Source of the DNA: Candidatus Mailhella merdavium
GTDB taxonomy: Bacteria; Desulfobacterota; Desulfovibrionia; Desulfovibrionales; Desulfovibrionaceae
Assembly (NCBI GenBank): GCA_019119045.1
Contig: DWXS01000043.1
Coordinates: 1-33,277, forward strand
DNA length: 33,277 nt
Direction of reading: 5' to 3'
The translations under genes and the position numbers were made by a program. Shown in pieces: positions 1 to 7,112 of this stretch. The notes under the pieces were generated by a model. The model had not been told where the DNA came from. It was given only the letters and a program-made list of their open reading frames with translations, and ran no database searches. Position 1 is the stretch's first letter; every line of letters starts with the position of its first letter.

Positions 1-101
1 GGACCCACCGGCATAGCCGGTGGTTCTTCATATGCGCCTGTAAGGCTCTGTTACCAGCAGCGCCCTAGCAGGCGCATAACGATCTGACACTTGCATTTCT
101 G
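1..101 (-). repeat. tnpA: Right-end structure of an IS200/IS605-type element
   Basis: This stretch lies 3' of the transposase remnant and carries two inverted repeats. One is a perfect 8-bp stem at 5-12/16-23 (CCACCGGC-ATA-GCCGGTGG). The other is a longer imperfect hairpin whose outer arms are TATGCGCCTG at 31-40 and CAGGCGCATA near 69-78. IS200/IS605 elements have no terminal inverted repeats, but they carry subterminal hairpins that TnpA recognises as single strands. The position and shape fit that role. The exact element boundary cannot be fixed because the window begins here. Confidence 0.55.
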
Positions 102-564
102 TTACTTGCGGCCCGTAAACGGGCTTCCCGTTAAAGGAATACTCAACTGGTCTCCGAGTTTGTCTTCATCCAACTGATGTTTAATATATTCCTGGATTTT
201 CTTCGTATTTTTCCCCGTGGTATCCACGTAATATCTATCCCCGACACCAGAATTCCCGGTTGCGATATTTGAATTTCAAATCTCCAAACTGCTCATATAT
301 CATCAGGCTGCTTTTGCCTTTCAAATATCCAATTATACTGGAAACACTGAATTTTGGCGGAATCTCAAGCAGCATGTGAATATGGTCTGGACATGCTTCA
401 GCTTCCAGAATTGCTACACCTTTCCATTCACACAGCTTTCGGAGAATTTCTCCAATTGCACGCTTCTTCTCCCCGTAAAATATCTGTCTACGATATTTTG
501 GGGCAAATACGATATGGTATTTGCAGTTCCATTTTGTATGGGCTAGACTTTTGGTGTCACCCAT
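102..564 (-). pseudogene. tnpA: IS200/IS605-family transposase TnpA, frameshifted
   Basis: TnpA is the small HUH/Y1 single-strand transposase of IS200/IS605 elements. The start chosen is the ATG at 564, followed by Gly-Asp-Thr-Lys, because an AAAGGAGG ribosome-binding site lies just before it. The HUH signature PDHIHMLLEIP is intact. The frame stops (TAG) right after NREFWCRG, near 235. In the next frame the protein resumes with YYVDTTGKN, then the EYIKHQ motif holding the catalytic tyrosine, and ends at TAA 102-104. The junction reads GATAGATA. Removing one GATA restores the family sequence (CRG-YYVD), so a 4-bp tandem duplication near 231-239 inactivated the gene. The two catalytic halves are now in different frames. 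No tnpB is visible. Identification of the family is firm. The claim of inactivity rests on the single frameshift. Confidence 0.85.
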
Positions 565-567
565 GTG

Positions 568-636
568 ACCTCCTTTTGATTTGTGTTCGTTGCAGCTGTC
601 AGACCGCAACTCATTTTTAGCAAATCAAAAGGAGTT
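568..636 (-). promoter_or_regulatory. RBS-sequestering 5' hairpin of the IS200-type tnpA
   Basis: The stretch 568-583 is the inverse complement of 621-636, with 14 consecutive pairs between 570-583 and 621-634. In the tnpA mRNA the 3' arm contains the AGGAGG ribosome-binding site, so folding would hide it just before the ATG at 564. The 37-nt loop contains a further 5-bp stem (GTTGC/GCAAC). In IS200 a 5' stem-loop hiding the ribosome-binding site is an established brake on transposase synthesis, and this has the same layout. The same sequence probably also forms the left-end hairpin of the element. Confidence 0.7.
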
Positions 637-668
637 TGATAACATACTCAAAGCTAAAAGCTTTTTTG

Positions 669-691
669 AACCCCCCGCCTAGCGGGGGGTT
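669..691 (+). terminator. GC-rich terminator-like hairpin between IS and tRNA
   Basis: A perfect 8-bp stem CCCCCCGC-CTA-GCGGGGGG at 671-678/682-689, extended by AA/TT, is followed on the + strand by TTTTCTT. The U-run is on the rightward side, so it is best read as a terminator for rightward transcription, for example RNA antisense to tnpA. Leftward transcripts from the tRNA gene would meet only the stem. Confidence 0.5.
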
Positions 692-703
692 TTCTTAACC
701 AAG

Positions 704-731
704 AAGGGGTTGGATATTCATCCAACCCCTT
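704..731 (-). terminator. Hairpin downstream of the CAT tRNA gene
   Basis: A perfect 11-bp stem (AAGGGGTTGGA at 704-714, TCCAACCCCTT at 721-731) with a 6-nt loop lies 8 nt past the 3' end of the tRNA gene. It has only a weak U-tract leftward (CTTGGTT). It may define the 3' end or trailer of the tRNA transcript. Confidence 0.5.
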
Positions 732-739
732 GAAAAATC

Positions 740-815
740 TGGTGGGCCCTGCAGGGGTCGAACCTGCGACCTGCCGGTTATGAGCCGGAGGCTCTACCAA
801 CTGAGCTAAGGGCCC
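740..815 (-). tRNA. tRNA with CAT anticodon (elongator Met or Ile2)
   Basis: A full cloverleaf reads from 815 down to the encoded CCA at 740. It has acceptor GGGCCCT/AGGGCCC, D-arm TAGCTCAGTTGGTAGAGC, anticodon loop CTCATAA and T-arm GCAGG-TTCGAAC-CCTGC. The anticodon is CAT. It is not the initiator, because it has a G1-C72 pair. C4-G69 and C5-G68 are present. In E. coli these pairs mark tRNA-Ile2, whose CAT is modified to lysidine-AT by TilS, so it could be Ile2 rather than elongator Met. The pair at 27-43 is a U-C mismatch. Confidence 0.85.
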
Positions 816-820
816 GTCAT

Positions 821-838
821 CCTGTCGGTTCCGACAGG
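821..838. repeat. 18-bp dyad CCTGTCGG-TT-CCGACAGG
   Basis: A perfect 8-bp inverted repeat with a 2-bp centre sits a few bases upstream of the tRNA 5' end. The spacing is too tight for a good RNA hairpin. It could be a protein-binding dyad or part of the tRNA 5' leader. No function is claimed. Confidence 0.4.
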
Positions 839-854
839 AACATCGGAACAAATG

Positions 855-883
855 TTTATGACCTGAAAACTTGTTTCTGGCAA
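855..883 (-). promoter_or_regulatory. Predicted sigma70 promoter of the CAT tRNA
   Basis: On the minus strand a -35 TTGCCA (883-878) and a -10 CATAAA (860-855) are separated by 17 bp. The predicted start is near 848, about 33 nt before the tRNA. The -35 hexamer is the same as in the predicted rpoB and tRNA-Thr/tuf promoters. Confidence 0.5.
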
Positions 884-959
884 GCTTTTTATCGTCTATT
901 TCCCCGGTTGCGGAAAAAAAGAAGTTCCATCTTTTACCTCATCCGGGAATCCACCCCCT

Positions 960-1730
960 CTACAGACCGAACTGTGCGAGAAGATCGTCTATGTCTCCCT
1001 GTTTGCAGCCGTCGCTGCTCGGCCCCTTGAGTTCCGATCCTTCCACTTTCTGCTTGAGATCCGCCACGGCGGCACGGGCCTGTTCTTCAATACGATCCAT
1101 GTCCTGCCCCGGCTTTTCTTCATACGCCTTCATCATGACGCCGGAAGACAGATACAGCTCCAGAACGGTTGACTCAAGCTGCTTCATGGCGGCGACGGCT
1201 TTCTTGATGCGCTGCCCGGTGAGATCCTGAAAACTCATGGCCGTCATGAGCGTGGTGAGATCTTCGCCCAGACTCTTATTGCTTTCGATGACCTTCTGCC
1301 ATTCGGCCGGAGTGATCATCCCCTTGTGAGCCTTTTCCAGCAGCGTGGTGTTTTCCTGCTGTCGTTCCTGCAAATGCTCCACCACTTCCATGATGGTATT
1401 TGCCGCATCTTCAGTCTGGCGAAGCACGGCGGAAAGCTGTTCTGAAGCATCCTTGAACAGCTTGTCGGCTTCCGCCTTGTCCGAAACGTGAACGTCTCCG
1501 CTGCCTGCGCTGCGCGCCTCGTTCATTTCCTTATATATACGACGCAGACCATCGCGCATGTCCGTGCTGATTTTGCGATAAAACTCGCTCTCCAGCAGAG
1601 CCTGCGTCAAAGATTCGGTAAGCTGCTTTTCCAGCGCGGCGGCAAGCGCGTCACGCAGATTGCGGGTCAGGTTTTCCGTAACCTCCCGCATGATGGAGCG
1701 TACGTCGGAATCCACGGCGGATGTTTGCAT
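960..1730 (-). CDS. cheZ: Chemotaxis protein phosphatase CheZ
   Basis: CheZ dephosphorylates CheY-P and so resets the flagellar motor signal in the cytoplasm. The protein is 256 aa from the ATG at 1730, which has AAGGAG in front; an upstream ATG would overlap the previous gene and has no such site. It is almost wholly helical. The catalytic signature FQDLTGQ has Asp169 and Gln173, matching the CheZ Asp/Gln pair that positions the attacking water. The last residues, DIDDLLAQFGL, match the C-terminal peptide by which CheZ docks on CheY. It is somewhat longer than the enterobacterial protein because of N-terminal helix. It is the last gene of the ileS-lspA run, away from any chemotaxis cluster. 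Identification is strong because both the active site and the tail are present. Confidence 0.9.
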   Translation of the reverse strand: MQTSAVDSDVRSIMREVTENLTRNLRDALAAALEKQLTESLTQALLESEFYRKISTDMRDGLRRIYKEMNEARSAGSGDVHVSDKAEADKLFKDASEQLSAVLRQTEDAANTIMEVVEHLQERQQENTTLLEKAHKGMITPAEWQKVIESNKSLGEDLTTLMTAMSFQDLTGQRIKKAVAAMKQLESTVLELYLSSGVMMKAYEEKPGQDMDRIEEQARAAVADLKQKVEGSELKGPSSDGCKQGDIDDLLAQFGL

Positions 1731-1744
1731 GGCACTCTCCTTGT

Positions 1745-2152
1745 TCACGCTTCGCTGTCCACCTGTAACGCCTGTACGGGGCATACGCGGGTGCAAAGGG
1801 TACAAACGGTGCAGCGTTCCTTGTCAAAAACGAGATGACGCTGCTCATCCATATGCAATGCGGACGTAGGACAGATGGCCGTGCATACGCCGCACTCGAC
1901 GCACAGAGACTCGTCCCTGCGGATACGCTGCGCCACAGGGGTGACTTCAACTCCACGGCTCCGGAGGTAGTCCACAGCCTTCCGGCAGTTTTCAGGACTG
2001 CCCAGAAGCTCCAGAATCAGAAAGCCCTCGCGCCGTTCTGAAATCTGCGCAGTGGTGATGTTGAAATCCAGCTCGAAAAGCCGGGTCAGATTGCATACCA
2101 CCGGCTCCGTACTGATACCTGCCGGAAAGCGCAAATGTATATTAGTGCCCAT
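1745..2152 (-). CDS. NIL-domain protein with two [4Fe-4S] clusters
   Basis: The protein is 135 aa from the ATG at 2152 (MGTNIHLRF), preceded by a GGAGAGG-type site; an upstream ATG is possible. Residues 1-75 or so form a NIL domain, the small ACT-like fold first known at the end of the methionine importer MetN. After it come two ferredoxin motifs, CVECGVCTAICP and CTVCTLCTRVCP, each complete for a [4Fe-4S] cluster. In methanogens and Desulfovibrio, NIL/ferredoxin proteins work with the COG1900 (DUF39) protein in reductive sulfur insertion to make homocysteine. That role is likely here, but no DUF39 gene is in the window. A general electron-transfer role is the alternative. It lies 14 nt before cheZ and 93 nt after the YbgF-like gene, on the same strand. 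Confidence 0.85.
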   Translation of the reverse strand: MGTNIHLRFPAGISTEPVVCNLTRLFELDFNITTAQISERREGFLILELLGSPENCRKAVDYLRSRGVEVTPVAQRIRRDESLCVECGVCTAICPTSALHMDEQRHLVFDKERCTVCTLCTRVCPVQALQVDSEA

Positions 2153-2245
2153 GGACCTCTCCACGACGTTCTGCTCCGTGTCCGAAGCAGATGGCTTCAT
2201 TACTGCCAGAAACGTTCCGCCGGCCCCCCGGCGGAACAAAAGCGG

Positions 2246-3181
2246 CTACAGTTTCTGTTCCTTGATGACCTGTTGCGCACGACGGGCCTGAGGAGCCTTG
2301 GGGTATTTTTTGATCAGCTGGTTCAGGCGTTCCTTGGCAGCGGCCTTTTTATCCAGATTCACAAAACACATACCCTGTTTGAAATAGGCGTCCGGAGCCT
2401 TGTTGCTGTTGGGAAATTCCGAAATCACCTTTTCATAGGCCAGAGCGGCTTCGGCATAATTTTTGAGCTGGTAGCTGCTTTCTCCCTGCCAGAACCAGGC
2501 GTTGGACACCAGCGCATGCTGAGGATAGACGGAAGAAAAATCCTTGAATGCGTTCAGAGCCTGCTCATAGTTGCGGGCGTTGAAAGCGGCAAGCCCTGAA
2601 TCATACAGGGCCTGAGCGGTATCCGCATTGCCGGGCTGCGTGACGGCGGTATTTGTCTGAGGCTCTGCCGGAACCGCAGGCGCAGGACTGAGAACCGCAG
2701 CGTCGCCGGTCTGAGAAGAAAGAGCCGCGTCGGAAGTCTGCACGGGCGCAGCGGAACTTTCTCCGGGCAGAGATGACTGCTGCCCTGCTGCGGGCGCGCC
2801 GGGAGCGGCAGGAAGCGTTACCGGAGCATCCAGCTGGAGATCCATGGCCAACTGGCTTTCTATCAGGCGCAGAGCCTGTTCATGCCTGGTCAGAGTCACC
2901 GCCAGATTCTGCGCCCCGCCGAGAGACTGCAAAGAATACAACATGGTATCCATGTCGCCGCGCAGCGCCGCGACTTCCTGACGCAAGGCCTGCACCTGCG
3001 ACCAGGTATCCGCCTGTGCCGGCTGAACCCCCGACAACTGGGAATTGAGCTGGCGAATGGCCTGTTCATTGGCTTCCACCTGTCTCTGCAGATTGCTGCC
3101 GCCAGTCATCTGAGCGCAACCGCCAAGTGCCAGCGGAGCAAGGCCCAGAAAGATTGCAACGTGTTTAAAAGGATTGCGCAT
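2246..3181 (-). CDS. ybgF: YbgF/CpoB-like periplasmic TPR lipoprotein
   Basis: The protein is 311 aa. A signal peptide of 21 residues ends in the lipobox LGGC (Cys22), so the protein should be lipid-anchored, unlike E. coli CpoB, which is soluble. Residues about 30-110 have the heptad pattern of the trimerising coiled coil. A Pro/Ala/Gln-rich linker (about 120-190) follows. Residues 190-311 carry TPR repeats (LYDSGLAAFNARNYEQALNAFKDF, then ANAWFWQGE-type and DAYFKQG-type units). The YbgF family links the Tol-Pal machine with peptidoglycan synthesis during division. No tol or pal genes lie nearby, so the partner is inferred from the family. The ATG at 3181 has GAGGTG upstream. Confidence 0.82.
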   Translation of the reverse strand: MRNPFKHVAIFLGLAPLALGGCAQMTGGSNLQRQVEANEQAIRQLNSQLSGVQPAQADTWSQVQALRQEVAALRGDMDTMLYSLQSLGGAQNLAVTLTRHEQALRLIESQLAMDLQLDAPVTLPAAPGAPAAGQQSSLPGESSAAPVQTSDAALSSQTGDAAVLSPAPAVPAEPQTNTAVTQPGNADTAQALYDSGLAAFNARNYEQALNAFKDFSSVYPQHALVSNAWFWQGESSYQLKNYAEAALAYEKVISEFPNSNKAPDAYFKQGMCFVNLDKKAAAKERLNQLIKKYPKAPQARRAQQVIKEQKL

Positions 3182-3225
3182 GACGCACCTCGCTCTTCCT
3201 TTCCGTCAAATGACGGAAAGGGGTA

Positions 3226-3444
3226 TCATTTCGCGCCGATAACCGGTTTGCTCCGGCGCAGACCGAACAACAGATAGGCCACCCCTCCGAGGAACGGCAC
3301 AAATACCGCCCCAAGGGTCCACCAGTATTTTTCCCTCTCTCCGGGAAAATCATGCCTCATGGCATGCCAGATTGTCCACAGGTTGGGCAGAATGGGCAGA
3401 GCCAGCAGGGCAAGCTGCCCCGCGGTCAAATCGGCAGGAGTCAT
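3226..3444 (-). CDS. Small PLDc_N-type membrane protein
   Basis: The protein is 72 aa from the ATG at 3444 ([11 protein letters not shown]), preceded by GGGGAGGG. The stop TGA of lspA overlaps this ATG as ATGA, so translation is probably coupled. Two hydrophobic helices (about residues 10-22 and 42-60) flank a basic loop with WTIWHAMRHDF. The pattern, with YWWTLGAVFVPFLGGVAYLLFG near the end, matches the N-terminal module of cardiolipin synthases (PLDc_N), which also occurs alone as a small inner-membrane protein of unknown role. No catalytic domain is attached. The function is unknown. Confidence 0.75.
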   Translation of the reverse strand: MTPADLTAGQLALLALPILPNLWTIWHAMRHDFPGEREKYWWTLGAVFVPFLGGVAYLLFGLRRSKPVIGAK

Positions 3445-4004
3445 GACTTTCCCTCCCCCGTAGAGCCGGAGCTTCGCCACAGGCACAGCGCACAGAGGGC
3501 GGCCCCGAGGCAGATCCCGATATCCGCCACATTGAAGGCGGGCCAGTGCCAGCCGGCAATATGCAGATCAACAAAGTCGATGACGGCCCGCAGACGTACC
3601 CTGTCTATCAGGTTGCCCACAGCCCCGCCGAGAATAAGACCGGATCCCAGAAAAAGAACCCGATTGAAACGGGAAGATCGCGTCAGGTTGAAGATCAGAA
3701 CGGCTGCAACCAGCGTAGCGACAACAAAGAGCCAGAACTGCCAGTCGATATCGGATCTGTTGAGGATACCGAAGGCAGCTCCGCGGTTGCGCACATGCAC
3801 AAGATCGAAAAAACCTGAAATAACGGGAATGCCGTGCTGGAAAGGAATCCACGTCACAACGGCCAGCTTGGTCAGCTGGTCGAGTATGACGCAAATCAAC
3901 GCCGTACTGAATACAATACGATAGCGTCCGTCCTTCGATGCACGCGCTCCGGATACAGGGGAGGACTCACGATATTCCATCGCCGTTCCTTTTGCTCCGA
4001 TCAT
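3441..4004 (-). CDS. lspA: Lipoprotein signal peptidase (signal peptidase II)
   Basis: LspA cleaves the signal peptide of diacylglyceryl-modified prolipoproteins in the inner membrane. Its substrates would include the YbgF-like lipoprotein encoded two genes downstream. The 187-aa frame has four membrane helices and the family motifs [19 protein letters not shown] and FNVADI. The aspartates of the last two form the catalytic pair. The ATG at 4004 overlaps the ileS stop as ATGA. A second in-frame ATG at 3980 (MEYRESS) has a better ribosome-binding site (AAAGGAA) and would give 179 aa. Either start is possible and the mature enzyme is unaffected. The order ileS-lspA is very common in bacteria. 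Confidence 0.95.
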   Translation of the reverse strand: MIGAKGTAMEYRESSPVSGARASKDGRYRIVFSTALICVILDQLTKLAVVTWIPFQHGIPVISGFFDLVHVRNRGAAFGILNRSDIDWQFWLFVVATLVAAVLIFNLTRSSRFNRVLFLGSGLILGGAVGNLIDRVRLRAVIDFVDLHIAGWHWPAFNVADIGICLGAALCALCLWRSSGSTGEGKS

Positions 4005-6844
4005 GCTCCGGCACGCCCTTCAAGCTCTTTCATGACCGCCGTACACCGGGGGCAGAGCGCAGGATGATCGGGGCTGGTGCCAAGCTCTTCAGAGTATATC
4101 CAGCAGCGTTCGCACTTTCCGCCGCCCGCCTTGCGTACCTCGACGGCCAGACCTTCCATATTTCCAAACACGGCGTCCACGGGAGCCTTGGCAATCGGCA
4201 GGACATCCAGGGCAGAGACGATGCACACCGCACGCAGATCCGCGCCGCTGGACGCCAGAGCCTTGCCCAGGCTCTCATCGACAAACAGATTGACATGCGT
4301 ATCCAGCGAATGGCCGAGCGTACCGGCCTTGCGCAGCGGTTCAATGGCTCTGGTGACTTCCGCACGAACGTCCATGACCCGCGCCCAGTCCGCACGTTGC
4401 GCCGCGCTCAGGGCATACGAGGTCACATCCCGTGCGGGCATGGCAAGCACCGTAACGACGGGAGAGCCGTCCTTTCCCTTCGGCTTCAGCGCATCGGGCA
4501 GATAACGATAGACCTCTTCCGCCGTGAAGCTGAGAATGGGAGCCATATCGCGCAGCAAAAGCAGAAGAATTTCATACAGCGCCGTCTGAGCGGAGCGGCG
4601 TTCCCGGCTTTCGGGAAGGGAGGAATAAAGACGATCCTTGAGGACATCCAGATAGAACGAGGAAAGTTCCGTGGCGCACAGTCCGTGCAGCGTATGGAAG
4701 ACTTTATGGAACTCATATTCCAGATACGCCTCTTCCATCCGGGTATGGGCGGCCAGCGCCAGATCCAGCGCATAGCGATCCAGAGGAAGCATATCCGCAG
4801 GCTTCACAAGCGTTTCCGGCGTAAGATCGGAAATATTGCCCAGCAGATAGCGGCAGGTATTGCGGATGCGGCGATACGCGTCCACCAGACGGCTCATGAT
4901 TTCCTCGGAGTACCGGATATCTTCCCGGTAATCCACGGAAGACACCCACAAGCGCAGCAAATCCGCACCGTATTTGTCTATCACGTCCTGCGGAGCCACG
5001 ACGTTTCCGAGCGACTTGGACTGCTTGCGTCCTTCGCCGTCCACCACATAACCGTGTGTGAGTACGGTCTTGTACGGCGCCTGACCGCGCGTTCCCTCCG
5101 CCACGAGCAGCGAGCTGTGGAACCAGCCGCGGTGCTGATCCGATCCTTCCAGATACATGTCCGCAGGGAAGGCTCCCTCCGGACGCTGGAGCATGACGGC
5201 GGCAAAACTTGTGCCGGAGTCAAACCACACGTCGAGGATATCGCTTTCCTTCTTCCAGTGCTGCCCGCCGCAGTGCGGGCACTTGAGATCCTTCGGGACG
5301 ATATCGGCTACGTCGGTTTCGTACCAGTAATCGCAGCCGGTGGGATGCGTGGCGAAACGTGCCGCTATCTCGCGCATCCAGGCGGGATCGTTCCATGCCT
5401 CGCCGCAATCCTCGCAAATCAGCGCAAGAATGGGCACCCCCCACAGACGCTGGCGGGAAATACACCAGTCCGGGCGGGATTCGATCATGTTGTAAATGCG
5501 CTCCTCACCCCAGGACGGCACCCATTTCACATCATTGCGTATGGCGGAAAGCGCTCTCTTACGCAGATCGTTGGCATCCATACTGATGAACCACTGCGTT
5601 GTGGCCCGGAAAATCACCGGACTCTTGCAACGCCAGCAATGAGGATAGGAGTGGGTGATCTTGCGCTCGGCCAGCAGGTTGCCGACTTCCCGGAGTTTTT
5701 CGATCACCACGGGATTGGCGTCGAACACATTAAGCCCGGCAAAATACTGCACGGCGGGGAGAAAACGCCCTTCATCATCAAGAGGAGAGTAGGCATCTAG
5801 ACCGTATTTCAGACCGACTTCATAGTCTTCGCGGCCATGTCCGGGCGCGGTATGTACGCAGCCGGTGCCGGCATCAAGAGTGACATGATCGCCGAGAATG
5901 ATGAGAGAAGCACGATCGTAGAAGGGATGACGGGCCTCAAGACGTTCCAGAGCAGCCCCGCTGCATTCACCCAGAACAGTATAGTCATTCCAGCCGAATA
6001 TTCCGGCGCACTGTTCCAGCAGTTCCCGGGCAAGCACATACTGAAGACCGCCCTGCTCCACCAGAACATAGATGAATTCCGGATGAACGGCCACAGCAAG
6101 GTTGTCCGGCAGTGTCCAGGGCGTGGTTGTCCAGATCACGATCCCGGCACGGGAGGGATCGGCCGCCGCAAAGGCCTTTTTCAGCCCTTCGTCCGGCAGA
6201 GGGAAGCGCACGAAAACCGAAGGCGAGGTATGATCCGCATACTCCACCTCGGCTTCTGCCAGAGCCGTCTTGCAGTGACAGCACCAGTAAATGGGCTTCT
6301 TGCTGCGCACGACCTCGCCCTTTTCCACAAATGTGGCCAGTTCCGCCGCCGTAACGGCTTCGTAGGCCGGATTCATGGACATATAGGGATCGGCCCAGTT
6401 GCCGAGGACTCCCAGCCTTCTGAATTCCTTGCGCTGAATATCCAGGAATTTTTCGGCATACTGACGACAACGCTTGCGGATCACATGGGCGGGCAGTTCC
6501 TTTTTCTTTTCGCCGAGTTCCACTTCCACATTATGTTCAATGGGCAGGCCGTGACAGTCCCAGCCCGGCACATAGGGAGTAGCCCAGCCCAGCAGATTGC
6601 GGGATTTGACCACCATATCCTTGAGAATCTTGTTCAGAGCCGTACCCAGATGAATATGCCCGTTGGCATAGGGCGGCCCGTCGTGCAGCACATAGCGGCC
6701 CTTTTCGCCGGAGGCCTCCTGCATGAGACGGTAGGCGTCCACCTCGTCCCAGAACTTCAGTGTTTCCGGTTCCTTCTGCACCAGATTCGCCTTCATCGGG
6801 AATCGGGTATCGGGCAGATTGAGGGTAGATTTATATTCAGCCAT
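4001..6844 (-). CDS. ileS: Isoleucyl-tRNA synthetase
   Basis: This class I synthetase charges tRNA-Ile. The protein is 947 aa from the ATG at 6844 ([21 protein letters not shown]), which has GGAGG ahead; an upstream in-frame ATG has no support. The HIGH-type motif is HIHLG (residues 63-67) and the KMSKS-type motif is KQSKS (607-611). Between them lies the editing domain with [11 protein letters not shown] and [12 protein letters not shown]. The C-terminus has the zinc finger [16 protein letters not shown] of the bacterial form. Length and motifs fit the bacterial (mupirocin-sensitive type) enzyme. It is the first gene of the leftward run ending in cheZ. Confidence 0.97.
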   Translation of the reverse strand: MAEYKSTLNLPDTRFPMKANLVQKEPETLKFWDEVDAYRLMQEASGEKGRYVLHDGPPYANGHIHLGTALNKILKDMVVKSRNLLGWATPYVPGWDCHGLPIEHNVEVELGEKKKELPAHVIRKRCRQYAEKFLDIQRKEFRRLGVLGNWADPYMSMNPAYEAVTAAELATFVEKGEVVRSKKPIYWCCHCKTALAEAEVEYADHTSPSVFVRFPLPDEGLKKAFAAADPSRAGIVIWTTTPWTLPDNLAVAVHPEFIYVLVEQGGLQYVLARELLEQCAGIFGWNDYTVLGECSGAALERLEARHPFYDRASLIILGDHVTLDAGTGCVHTAPGHGREDYEVGLKYGLDAYSPLDDEGRFLPAVQYFAGLNVFDANPVVIEKLREVGNLLAERKITHSYPHCWRCKSPVIFRATTQWFISMDANDLRKRALSAIRNDVKWVPSWGEERIYNMIESRPDWCISRQRLWGVPILALICEDCGEAWNDPAWMREIAARFATHPTGCDYWYETDVADIVPKDLKCPHCGGQHWKKESDILDVWFDSGTSFAAVMLQRPEGAFPADMYLEGSDQHRGWFHSSLLVAEGTRGQAPYKTVLTHGYVVDGEGRKQSKSLGNVVAPQDVIDKYGADLLRLWVSSVDYREDIRYSEEIMSRLVDAYRRIRNTCRYLLGNISDLTPETLVKPADMLPLDRYALDLALAAHTRMEEAYLEYEFHKVFHTLHGLCATELSSFYLDVLKDRLYSSLPESRERRSAQTALYEILLLLLRDMAPILSFTAEEVYRYLPDALKPKGKDGSPVVTVLAMPARDVTSYALSAAQRADWARVMDVRAEVTRAIEPLRKAGTLGHSLDTHVNLFVDESLGKALASSGADLRAVCIVSALDVLPIAKAPVDAVFGNMEGLAVEVRKAGGGKCERCWIYSEELGTSPDHPALCPRCTAVMKELEGRAGA

Positions 6845-6932
6845 GGGAAATCCTCCGGGCATGATATGTCGGCGTGTGCAGCCCCCATGAAAAGGGAAAG
6901 GCCGCAGCAATGTCGTTTCCATCGAATTGGCT

Positions 6933-6962
6933 ACTTTGTGGCATGAACAGGGCTTAAGTCAA
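6933..6962 (-). promoter_or_regulatory. ileS: Possible sigma70 promoter of the ileS operon
   Basis: A good -35 TTGACT (6962-6957) is followed after 18 bp by a weak -10 CAAAGT (6938-6933), about 90 bp before the ileS start. It is the best candidate seen in the gap, but the -10 is poor. Confidence 0.3.
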
Positions 6963-6990
6963 GATTGCGCTCTTCCGCAATGTCCCATTC

Positions 6991-7028
6991 TGAAAAAGGA
7001 AAGAGCCGCCGGGGAGAATCGGCGGCTC
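6991..7028 (-). terminator. Intrinsic terminator after the arylsulfotransferase-like gene
   Basis: A perfect 8-bp stem (GAGCCGCC/GGCGGCTC at 7003-7010/7021-7028) with a 10-nt loop is followed leftward by TTTCCTTTTTC. It ends the secreted-protein operon and separates it from ileS. Confidence 0.8.
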
Positions 7029-7112
7029 CTGAGCCTGAAGTTCCGGGAGTTTCAGCGGAACTTCACGGCAAGGGTGACAGCATGTTTCTGATCGCGCAAT
7101 GACGTAACCGGA

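Noticed and set aside
3938-6946. Long rightward frames of 620 and 369 codons opposite ileS
   Set aside because: They run in register with the ileS codons and arise because ileS lacks TTA, CTA and TCA codons over long stretches.
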